Assembly (NCBI GenBank): GCA_035519675.1
Contig: DATIWB010000100.1
Span: forward strand, 94,218 to 158,217
Reading direction: 5' to 3'
DNA from: RPRB01 sp035519675
GTDB lineage: Bacteria > Myxococcota > Myxococcia > Myxococcales > Myxococcaceae
Length of the DNA: 64,000 bases
The translations under genes were made by a program, and so were the position numbers. Below are positions 49,591-57,472 of this stretch, piece after piece. The notes beneath the pieces are model-generated. The model was not told the DNA's origin and searched no databases. It saw nothing but the letters and a program-made list of their open reading frames with translations. Within the stretch, counting starts at the first letter, position 1. Each line of letters opens with the position of its first letter.

Positions 49591-52500
49591 TCAGAACAGA
49601 CCGACGCTGAATTGAATGGCAAAGATGGGTTCGTTCAGCCGGTCGTCCGGTGCGAGGTTGAACCCCACGTCCAGGGCCAGCGGCCCCACCGGGGTGACGT
49701 AGCGAACTCCGGCGCCGACCACCGGGCGGAGGTCGAGCGGCTTCCAGGTGCTAGACGAGTACCAGAGGTTTCCCGCCTCGAAGAACACCCCGAGCTCGAA
49801 GTCGCCCACCAGAGCGAACCGCAGCTCGGACTTGAAGAGCTCGAACAGGGTCCCCCCTTCGGAGGGCAGCGTGTCTCCGTTGCGGAGGGCGAGCGCCCGG
49901 CTGGTGCACCCACCGGTCCAGGCGAGCGCGTCGCAGTACGCCCGTTCGCGCGCGTACTCGCCGCGGACGTCCTGGGGGATGAGGGCGTCGTCGCGGAAGC
50001 CTCGGAGCGTCGTCGCCCCGCCGAGGAAGAAGCGCTTGGGAGTGATGATGAGGCTGTCCGGCTCGAGGGCGAAGATCTTCCCGCCGCGCACCGAGATGGC
50101 CATCGTCACCCGAGGCGCGATTGGCACGTAGCCGGTGATGGCCCCCGCGGCCTTGAAGGTGAAGATGCGCGCCGGAACCGCGTTCTCGCCGTTCACGTCG
50201 GTCGTCTCGGCGCTGATGTCCTTGGTCACCTCGCCGGTCGCGGCGATGAGCACGCCGGCGTGCGGGTTCACCGGCTCGTCGCGGAAGTCGAAGGCCAGGG
50301 TGGTGCCGATGGTGTGCATGAAGAAGTTGCCGGTGGGGAAGCGGAGCCGGTCGGCATCGGTCCGGTTCGGCTGGAGGAGGTCGCCCACTCCCGGCTGCGC
50401 GCGCACCAGCACGTTCTCGATGAGGTAGTTCCCGGTGAGCTGCAGCCACCGGGTGATGAACCAGTCCACGCCGAGCAGGCCGGCGACGCGGCCGTAGAAG
50501 TAGGTGGGGCGGTGGATCCGCTCGGCGGTGAGATTCAGGCGGGCGCTCACCCGTGCCGGGAGGAACTGGTAGATCCGCGGTTGGGTCAGGCCGGCGTTGA
50601 TGTTGAAGTCCAGGCCGTTGAGCCCCTGGAGGTTGGCGCCGTCGACGTAGCTCTGCAGCGGCAGCGCGCTCGCCCCGACGTAGTTCAGCTTCCCCCGCAG
50701 GGTGAAGATGATGCCCTGCCCGAAGATGTTCGGGTAGGAGAGGTCCCCGATGATCCGCGGTCCGTCCTCGAGCGAGTAGCCCGCCCCGATGCTGCCCGAG
50801 AGCCGGGGAAGCTCGCGCAGCTCGACCACCACGTCCTTCACCGGCTCGGGGGTGTCCGGGGAGATGAGCCGCACCGAGGCGGTGCGGAAGAGACCGAGGA
50901 GCAGCAGCTCGCGCTGGCTCTGGAAGAGCCCCTCCGGATCCAGCGGTGCGCCCGGCGCCACCTTGACGTTCGCCCGGACCAGCGCCTCGTCGGTGCGCTG
51001 CAGCCCCCGCACCACCACCTGGCCCACCCGCACCGCCGGGCCGGGGACCACCACCAGCACCGGCTCGGCGGAGGTACGGTCCGCGGAGAAGCCCGGCTGC
51101 GCCGTCACCTGGGCGAAGAGGTAGCTCCCCCGTCCGAGCACGCGGACGGTGGCGGCGACCGCGTCGTCCAGCCGCGACTGGCTGAAGGGCTGTCCGGGCG
51201 CGAGCATCGGCAGATCGGGCGGCGCGAACCCCGCGGGCAGCCCCTCGATGCGCAGCGAGCGGACGAAGGTCCGGGTCCCCTCCACGATGCGGAAGCGCAC
51301 GTCGACGGCGCCGGGGGCCACCTCCTCCGTCGCACCCACCAGCGACACCGTCGCCTCGACCCAGCCCAGCTCGCGGTAGGCGCCCTGCATGGCATCGGCC
51401 GCTTCGCGCCAGGCCTCCTCGACGAAGACCTCCGCCGGCGGAGGGTCGGGGGTGTCGGCACCGGACGCCGAGGCGATGCGGCCCTCGTGCTGGAGCGGGT
51501 CGGACTCCAGGCGCTGGTCGGCGGGCTCGGGCCGGCGGTCGCGCACCACCCGTTCCAGCAGCGTGCGGAGCTCGGCCTCGGACAGGCCTGCGCGGCCCTC
51601 GAACTCCACCTTCCGGACCCGGACCTCCCGTCCCTCGGCGACGTGGAACACCACCACCGCGCGGCTGCCGTCTGGGCTGACCACCTCGCGCGGCTCGACG
51701 CGGACCTCACGGAACCCGCGGTAGCGGTAGAAGGCCTCCAGCCGGCGCGCCTCGCGCTCCAGCACCGAACGGTCCAGCGTCTCGGCGGGATCGATGGCCA
51801 GCGCCGAGCGGAGCCACGCCGAGGGGTAGCGCCGGTTGCCCTGGAAGCGCAGGGTGAACGCCGGACCGGCCTCGACCGGCACGGTCACCACTGCCCCCGG
51901 CTCCTCGAGAGAGATCCGCGGGGCGCCCACCCTCGCGCGGGCGTGTCCCGTCTCCCGGTACAGGGAGCGGAGCGCCTCGGCCCCGGGGTCGAGCCGGGTG
52001 CGGTCGAGGATGTCACCCACCTGGAGCCCGAAGGCGGAGGCGAGCCGGCCCGCGGGGAGCCCGGGGTGCCCGTCGAAGTGCACCGCCGCCACCCGGGTGG
52101 GCTGCCCCTCGTGAATCTCCAGCTTCACCACCACCTGGTCGCCGGACGGCGTGGCGGTGGCGGAGATCTCCGCCTGGTTCCAGCCACGGCGGGCGTAGGC
52201 GGCGAGGAGCGCGGTGCGCGCCTCGTCGAGCCGCTCCGGCCAGAACTCCGCTCCCGGCTGGAGGCGGGCAGCGGCGAGGACCTCGTCCGTCCCCAGCGCC
52301 TTCGCCCCGGTCACGTCGATGCGCGCGATGCGCACCACGGGGACGAGCTCGAAGGTGACCACCAGCCCGTTCGGCGTCTCCTCACCGCGAGCCACCACGT
52401 CGGAGAACCGGCCGGTGGAGAAGAGGCGCTCGATGCTCCGGCGCACGGCCCGGCCGGAGAGCGGTGCGCCCGGGGTGACCGCCACCAGGCCCTGGAGGTC

Positions 52501-52635
52501 CCCGGGCACCGGGCCACCGCCTCGCATCTGCAGCTTCACCGAGGAGACGACCGAGGCGGAGGCGGACGGGCCCTGCGCCCGGACCGGCGCCGCGGCCAGG
52601 AGCAGCGCGAGCGCGAGGGCTACTCGACCTTCCAA
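49591..52635 (-). CDS. tamA: Omp85-family outer-membrane protein with about seven POTRA domains (TamA/BamA-like)
   Basis: A 1014-residue protein. After a signal peptide (VALALALLLAAAPVRAQ), residues 30-640 hold about seven repeats that each look like a POTRA domain (for example IARIDVTGAKALG, VAAVHFDGHPGLPA, VRVRKVEFEGRAGL, VGQVVVRGLQRTD). A 16-strand surface-antigen barrel follows, with the conserved lid motif TTLRGFRDD and C-terminal aromatic FSVGLF. Located just after tamB, it is the likely partner for it, though typical TamA has three POTRA domains. The start is TTG at 52633-52635, inside the tamB end. Confidence 0.85.
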   Translation of the reverse strand: MEGRVALALALLLAAAPVRAQGPSASASVVSSVKLQMRGGGPVPGDLQGLVAVTPGAPLSGRAVRRSIERLFSTGRFSDVVARGEETPNGLVVTFELVPVVRIARIDVTGAKALGTDEVLAAARLQPGAEFWPERLDEARTALLAAYARRGWNQAEISATATPSGDQVVVKLEIHEGQPTRVAAVHFDGHPGLPAGRLASAFGLQVGDILDRTRLDPGAEALRSLYRETGHARARVGAPRISLEEPGAVVTVPVEAGPAFTLRFQGNRRYPSAWLRSALAIDPAETLDRSVLEREARRLEAFYRYRGFREVRVEPREVVSPDGSRAVVVFHVAEGREVRVRKVEFEGRAGLSEAELRTLLERVVRDRRPEPADQRLESDPLQHEGRIASASGADTPDPPPAEVFVEEAWREAADAMQGAYRELGWVEATVSLVGATEEVAPGAVDVRFRIVEGTRTFVRSLRIEGLPAGFAPPDLPMLAPGQPFSQSRLDDAVAATVRVLGRGSYLFAQVTAQPGFSADRTSAEPVLVVVPGPAVRVGQVVVRGLQRTDEALVRANVKVAPGAPLDPEGLFQSQRELLLLGLFRTASVRLISPDTPEPVKDVVVELRELPRLSGSIGAGYSLEDGPRIIGDLSYPNIFGQGIIFTLRGKLNYVGASALPLQSYVDGANLQGLNGLDFNINAGLTQPRIYQFLPARVSARLNLTAERIHRPTYFYGRVAGLLGVDWFITRWLQLTGNYLIENVLVRAQPGVGDLLQPNRTDADRLRFPTGNFFMHTIGTTLAFDFRDEPVNPHAGVLIAATGEVTKDISAETTDVNGENAVPARIFTFKAAGAITGYVPIAPRVTMAISVRGGKIFALEPDSLIITPKRFFLGGATTLRGFRDDALIPQDVRGEYARERAYCDALAWTGGCTSRALALRNGDTLPSEGGTLFELFKSELRFALVGDFELGVFFEAGNLWYSSSTWKPLDLRPVVGAGVRYVTPVGPLALDVGFNLAPDDRLNEPIFAIQFSVGLF

Positions 52636-55600
52636 CGGAGCTTGAGATCGACCCCCAGGTTTCCGATCGCAACGTCGTTGTACACGTTGTCCCACTGGAT
52701 CAGGGCGGAGACGCGATCGTCGAACCGGTATTCGGCGAGGGCGCGCGTCCCCTTTCCGGACACCGGCTGGGAGAGTCCGAGCCTAAGCTGATCGGTCAGG
52801 AACTTCGACTCCAATTGCACCGTCGGCTCCACCAGCCCGTTGGCGTCGTTGTAGAGGGTGGAGACGTGGAAGCTCAGGTCACGGATGACCGAGTTGCGGG
52901 GGAGGAACTTCTGCACCTGCCGGTCCAGCCCCGAAGCCGAGTACAGCGCCTCGGCGGCGATGCCGGCGCCGGCGGTGGTGCTGGAGTTGGCACGGTCGCG
53001 GGAGGTGACGCCAAGGGTCAGCAGCGAGATGATGTCCCCCTCGGGGAGGCTGGGCTCGCTGGAGAGCAGGACCTGGGGCTGGCTGGTCTTGCCAAAGACG
53101 TGGAGCTGGATGAGGTACTCGCGCACCTGTGACTCGGCGCGAACGTCGAACACCCCCTCCAGGCTCCGCCGGTCCTTGAAGTCCACGGCGCCCTGGGTGA
53201 CGTTGAAGGTGGTCCCGCGGAAGAACGCCTGGCTCCCCTGCCCGACCTCCATCGCCCCGATCAGCCCGGGGTGGAGGTTGCTGCCGGTGAGCCTCACGTC
53301 GCCGAGGATGCGGGCCCGGGCGAGGTTGTTCTCCACCGCGGCGTCCTTCAGGTGCAGCGCCACGTCCAGCTGGAGCCACTCGCTGGGGGCCTCGCCGGGA
53401 GCGGTGGGACGGTTGGCCCGCGCCAGGAGGGTGTCGACGCCGAAGGCGCGGCGGTAGCGGAGCCGCTGCACGTCCAGGTCGCCGGCGAGGAAGAACGCTC
53501 CGGGGCGGCCGGTCAGGTTCAGCTCGCCGGTGGCGGCGAAGGGCGCGTCCTCGACCACGCGCACCGAGACCTGGTCGAGCTGGAGCTGCACCTCGAGCTG
53601 CTCGGGGCGGAAGCGGCGCCAGCGCACGTCGCCGCGGCTGCTCAGCCGTCCGTCGTTGGCCTGACCCTCGAGGTCGCTCCAGAGGATGCGCGATTCGCTG
53701 AAGTCCAGCTTGCCCTTGAGCCCGCGCAGCTCCAGCGGCTGCCCCCGCACCCGGAACCCGGCGTCGACCAGGGTGGCGGTGCCGACGATCTGCGGGTCGG
53801 CGGGCTCGCCCCGCCCGGTGCCGAGCAGCTCCAGTCGCCCGGAGGCCCGCTCCAGCGCCGGCACGAAGGGCTCGAGCAATCGGAGATCGACCGCGCCCGA
53901 GACCGCGACGTCCATCGCCGACTCCTCCAGGTACCCGGAGGCCGCCAGCTCGGTCTCGGGCCCCTTGAGCCGGAGGCCCTCGCTGCTCACCCGCCCACCT
54001 CGGAATCGCACGTCCCACGGCCCGTCGCTCTCGGCGCGGAACTCGCCGCGCTGCAGCTTGAGGTTGTCGAGGTGGAGCAGGCCGTGCGACGTCTCGGGCT
54101 CGGACAGCGTGCCGCTGGCGGTCAACACCCCGGTGGCCGAGCCGTTGAGCCCCTGCGCGGCAGCGGTGTCGGGGAGGAGCGCCCGGATGTCGGCCAGGGC
54201 GAGCTTCAGGGTCGCCTCGTAAGGGTAGGGTTTCCGGATCCGCGCGGTCAGCTGGAGGTCGGTGTCGGCCACCAGGCGGCCCGTCACCTCCAGCTGCTCG
54301 CCGAGGGCCCGGGCCTCCAGGGCCATCGGGCCGAGCGCCCGGCCCGAGAGGTAAACCTGTGGGCCGCTCAGCGCCATGGCCACGTCGGGCACCTCGTCGG
54401 TGCCCCCCACCGTGCCGGCGAGGGTGAGCGTCCCACGGGCCCGGAGCCGCTTCGCCAGCTCGGTCCCCATCAGCTCCTCGAGCTGCAGCCCGTCCACCCG
54501 GAACTTCGCCGCCAGTGGCCCGACGAAGTCCCAGCGTCCGTCGGCCTTCGACGTCCCGAGCGGCCCACGCAGGGCCACCGAGTCCAGGACGATGGCGTTC
54601 CCCCGGTCGAGGCGGGCGTGCAGCGCGCCGTCGCCGAGCCGTCGGCCCGAGCAGCTCACCGAGGAGAGATCCAGGTCGAACCGCCCCTCCATGATCTCCG
54701 TGGGCCCCTCCAGCGTCACCGTGCCGCGGGCGCTCCCCAGCAGGATGCGGCGCAGGGGCTGCACCGCCGCGGAGACCGGCGCCAGCAGCTCGACCAGGTC
54801 CTCCACCCGGCCGTTGGGGATGTTCGCCGCGACGTGCACCTCGGGCTCCTCGCCGCGAAAGTCCAGCACGGCGCGGCCCTGGTAGGCGGTGCGGCCCTTC
54901 ATCCCCGTGGCGTCGGAGAAGGAGAGCACGCCGTCGCGCACGGAGATCCCCGAGGAGAGGTTGCCCAGGGCGAAGCCCCGGAAGCTCGAGTCTTGCAGCG
55001 CCAGCTCTCCGTCGAGCTGCACCAGTCCGGGCGGCGGGATTCGGATGGAGACCCGCGCCGCCCCCACCCCGCCCAGCGGGATGTCGGCCAGCTTGCCCAC
55101 GTCCTCCAGCACCAGCGGCTCGGCGGTGGTGTCGATGGTGATGGGGCCACGTCCGCCGTAGGGAATGACTACGTTGGCCAGCGCGCGACCCCCTCCCACC
55201 TTCACCTTGCCATTGGTGAGCTCCACCCGGTCGGGGTGGATGCCGAGGTCGAGCGTCACCTCGCCCGCGGGGATGGAGAGGATGGGTGGCCCGGGCAGCT
55301 TCCGGTCCACCGCATGGCCCCAGGTGACGAACCGCGCCACCCTGAGTTCGGCCTGGCCCTGGAGCTCGGGCGCCGGAGCGAGCTTGCCGGAGACGTTGAC
55401 CGGTCCGGTGGCAAGCAGGTCCACCCAGGCACCGGTCAGCCCTACACGCTCGAACACCTGGAACAGACTCACCTGGTCCAGGTCGGCCTTCACCCGGAGC
55501 GGCAGGCCGGGCACCAGCCGAAGGTCACCGCTGGCGCGGAGCGCGCCCTGCCCCACCGGCACCGTGAGCTCGCCGATGGTGACCTCCTGCCCGGCCAGCG

Positions 55601-56537
55601 CCGCCCGGACGGTGAAGTCACCGGGTCGAAGCCCGCCGAGGGCCACGCCCTTGCCGAGCAGCTCACCGGTGACGCGCAGGTCGGGCAGCCGCCCGGACAG
55701 GGTGGCCTGGGCCCACAGGTGTCCCGAGGTCTCGCCGAGCGGCACCACCCGGGCCAGCATCCGCAGGGGCAGGAAGAGCTGCGCGTCCAGCGCCAGCGCC
55801 GGACGGCAGAGGTCGTCGACCCGGCCGGCGAAGGACAGCTGCGCGTCGTCGATCGACAGCTCGCCCCGGCTCACCTCGAGCTCGCGCCCTCCGGGCGCCA
55901 GCGCCCCCTCCACCGCCAGACCGGCCACCGTCAGCGGCGGGCGGCCGTTGGCCAGGTCCACCAGACCCTGCGAGGTGCGCAAGGTGAACTCGGCGTCGCG
56001 GCGGCGGGTGCGCCAGCTGAGCTCCACGCCGGCGACCTCGACCTTCCGCCCCGCCGGGAGCGAGATCCGCACCTCGGCGCCGCGCACCTCGAGCGTGTCC
56101 ACCAGCACGTGTTCCAGTGTCCGGAGCGGGCACCCCTCGGACTTCGGCGCCGGCGCCCTGGGGCGCGAGAGGTCGAGCCAGAGGCGCGGCCGGATGACCC
56201 GGACCCGGTCCAGCTCCAGGCGCCCCGACAGCGGCTGGACGCCGGCCACGGTGACCTCCACCTCGTCGGCGCTGAACGTGGGGCGCTCGGTGTCCGGGGC
56301 AGTGGCGGACAGGCCGTAGATGCGGATGGTGCGCCCGGCGGGGTCCACCTCGCAGCGCCCGAGCCCCACCTCGGCGCCCAGCAGCCCGGGGAGCTGCCGC
56401 CGGGCCAGGGTACAGGCCTTGTCCCAGGCGAGGCGCGAGCGGCCCACCGCGAGGAAGGTGAGCGCCCCTGCCGCCAGTGCGAGCACCAGACCCACGCCGA
56501 GGAGCCGTCGCCTGCGGCTCGCGCTGCTCCACCGCAT
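52620..56537 (-). CDS. tamB: Translocation and assembly module protein TamB
   Basis: A 1305-residue AsmA-like protein: one N-terminal helix (LLGVGLVLALAAGALTFLAV) and a very long repetitive beta-rich region that would form a beta-taco spanning the periplasm, with the TamB C-terminal domain (DDRVSALIQWDNVYNDVA at the end). TamB-like proteins move phospholipids between membranes and help TamA insert outer-membrane proteins. The tamA-like start overlaps its 3' end by 16 bases. It is preceded by five bases and the ExeA-like gene. Confidence 0.9.
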   Translation of the reverse strand: MRWSSASRRRRLLGVGLVLALAAGALTFLAVGRSRLAWDKACTLARRQLPGLLGAEVGLGRCEVDPAGRTIRIYGLSATAPDTERPTFSADEVEVTVAGVQPLSGRLELDRVRVIRPRLWLDLSRPRAPAPKSEGCPLRTLEHVLVDTLEVRGAEVRISLPAGRKVEVAGVELSWRTRRRDAEFTLRTSQGLVDLANGRPPLTVAGLAVEGALAPGGRELEVSRGELSIDDAQLSFAGRVDDLCRPALALDAQLFLPLRMLARVVPLGETSGHLWAQATLSGRLPDLRVTGELLGKGVALGGLRPGDFTVRAALAGQEVTIGELTVPVGQGALRASGDLRLVPGLPLRVKADLDQVSLFQVFERVGLTGAWVDLLATGPVNVSGKLAPAPELQGQAELRVARFVTWGHAVDRKLPGPPILSIPAGEVTLDLGIHPDRVELTNGKVKVGGGRALANVVIPYGGRGPITIDTTAEPLVLEDVGKLADIPLGGVGAARVSIRIPPPGLVQLDGELALQDSSFRGFALGNLSSGISVRDGVLSFSDATGMKGRTAYQGRAVLDFRGEEPEVHVAANIPNGRVEDLVELLAPVSAAVQPLRRILLGSARGTVTLEGPTEIMEGRFDLDLSSVSCSGRRLGDGALHARLDRGNAIVLDSVALRGPLGTSKADGRWDFVGPLAAKFRVDGLQLEELMGTELAKRLRARGTLTLAGTVGGTDEVPDVAMALSGPQVYLSGRALGPMALEARALGEQLEVTGRLVADTDLQLTARIRKPYPYEATLKLALADIRALLPDTAAAQGLNGSATGVLTASGTLSEPETSHGLLHLDNLKLQRGEFRAESDGPWDVRFRGGRVSSEGLRLKGPETELAASGYLEESAMDVAVSGAVDLRLLEPFVPALERASGRLELLGTGRGEPADPQIVGTATLVDAGFRVRGQPLELRGLKGKLDFSESRILWSDLEGQANDGRLSSRGDVRWRRFRPEQLEVQLQLDQVSVRVVEDAPFAATGELNLTGRPGAFFLAGDLDVQRLRYRRAFGVDTLLARANRPTAPGEAPSEWLQLDVALHLKDAAVENNLARARILGDVRLTGSNLHPGLIGAMEVGQGSQAFFRGTTFNVTQGAVDFKDRRSLEGVFDVRAESQVREYLIQLHVFGKTSQPQVLLSSEPSLPEGDIISLLTLGVTSRDRANSSTTAGAGIAAEALYSASGLDRQVQKFLPRNSVIRDLSFHVSTLYNDANGLVEPTVQLESKFLTDQLRLGLSQPVSGKGTRALAEYRFDDRVSALIQWDNVYNDVAIGNLGVDLKLRWKVE

Positions 56538-56542
56538 GGGCG

Positions 56543-57457
56543 CTAGCTCTTCAGGCTCTCGAGGTAGCGGTCCACCTCGGAGAGATCCACGTTGCCGGCC
56601 GGGGCGGCCGGGGCCGGGGTGCCGTTTCCGCCGGGCGCCTCCAGGGCAGAGAGCGCGAGGTTCCGGGCGATCTCCTCGATGCGCGGGGCGTCCACCGTCG
56701 TCTCCTGCCCCAGGTAGGCCTCGAAGAGCGCGTTGTCACAGAGGGTGTTGATGATCCGCGGCGAGCCGCCGGACAGGCGGTGCAGCACCTCGATGGCCGC
56801 CGGGGTGAACGGGTTCTGGGCGCCCCCCGCGGTGTTGAGCCGGTGCTCGATGTACGAGCGCGTGCTCTCGGCGTTCAGCGGCTCGAGCCGGTAGCGCATC
56901 GCCACCCGCTGGGCCAGCGGCGGATCCAGCCGGAGGTTCCGCTCGATCTCCGGCAGCCCGAAGAAGACGAAGGAGATGAGCTTCCGCTCCGGCACCTCGA
57001 GGTTGAGCAGGCCCCGGAACTCTTCCATCAGCTCGCGGGTCTCGAGCATCTGGGCCTCGTCGATGAGGACCACCGCCTTGCGGCCCTGCTCGTGAATCTG
57101 CACCAGCCGCTGGTAGAGCTGGCTCAGGAGCGCGAGCTTCTCCTGGGCGGGGTTCTCCACCCCCAGCTGAAGCGCGATGCGCCGGAGCAGCCAGGACGCG
57201 GTGACCCCGGAGTGGATGATGACGAAGAGCGCCGCCTCGTACTCCTCCTCGGGGAGGGCATCGAGCAGCCGCCTGGCGAGCGTGGTCTTCCCCGCGCCGA
57301 TGTCTCCCACCAGCACCGAGAGCCCGCGCATCCGCGAGACGGCGTGGGTCAGGCGGACCAGCGCCTGCTGGTGCTGGGGAGACTCGAAGTAGAAACGGCT
57401 GACCGGCGCGTTGGAGAAAGGCTCCTCGGTCAGCCCGAAGTGTTCCAGGTAGCTCAT
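56543..57457 (-). CDS. ExeA/GspA-like AAA+ ATPase
   Basis: A 304-residue ATPase: Walker A LVGDIGAGKTTLARRL, Walker B AVVLIDEAQML, a sensor region FVFFGLPEIERNLRLDPPL with arginine, and LSGGSPRIINTLCDNAL. The N-terminal YLEHFGLTEEPFSNAPV is typical of the ExeA (GspA) and TraI/MSHA-type ATPases. ExeA family proteins use ATP to assemble secretin-type complexes through peptidoglycan binding; no GspB or secretin gene is seen here. It lacks the ExeA peptidoglycan-binding domain, and its C-terminus is a proline/alanine linker plus a short helix. It lies between the TPR gene and tamB. Confidence 0.85.
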   Translation of the reverse strand: MSYLEHFGLTEEPFSNAPVSRFYFESPQHQQALVRLTHAVSRMRGLSVLVGDIGAGKTTLARRLLDALPEEEYEAALFVIIHSGVTASWLLRRIALQLGVENPAQEKLALLSQLYQRLVQIHEQGRKAVVLIDEAQMLETRELMEEFRGLLNLEVPERKLISFVFFGLPEIERNLRLDPPLAQRVAMRYRLEPLNAESTRSYIEHRLNTAGGAQNPFTPAAIEVLHRLSGGSPRIINTLCDNALFEAYLGQETTVDAPRIEEIARNLALSALEAPGGNGTPAPAAPAGNVDLSEVDRYLESLKS

Positions 57458-57472
57458 CGTCGGGCGGGCTTT

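Noticed and set aside
48943..52791. A 1282-codon plus-strand frame opposite the Omp85 gene
   Set aside because: The product is Arg/Gly/His-rich shadow sequence, while the minus strand encodes POTRA domains and a barrel with a signal peptide.
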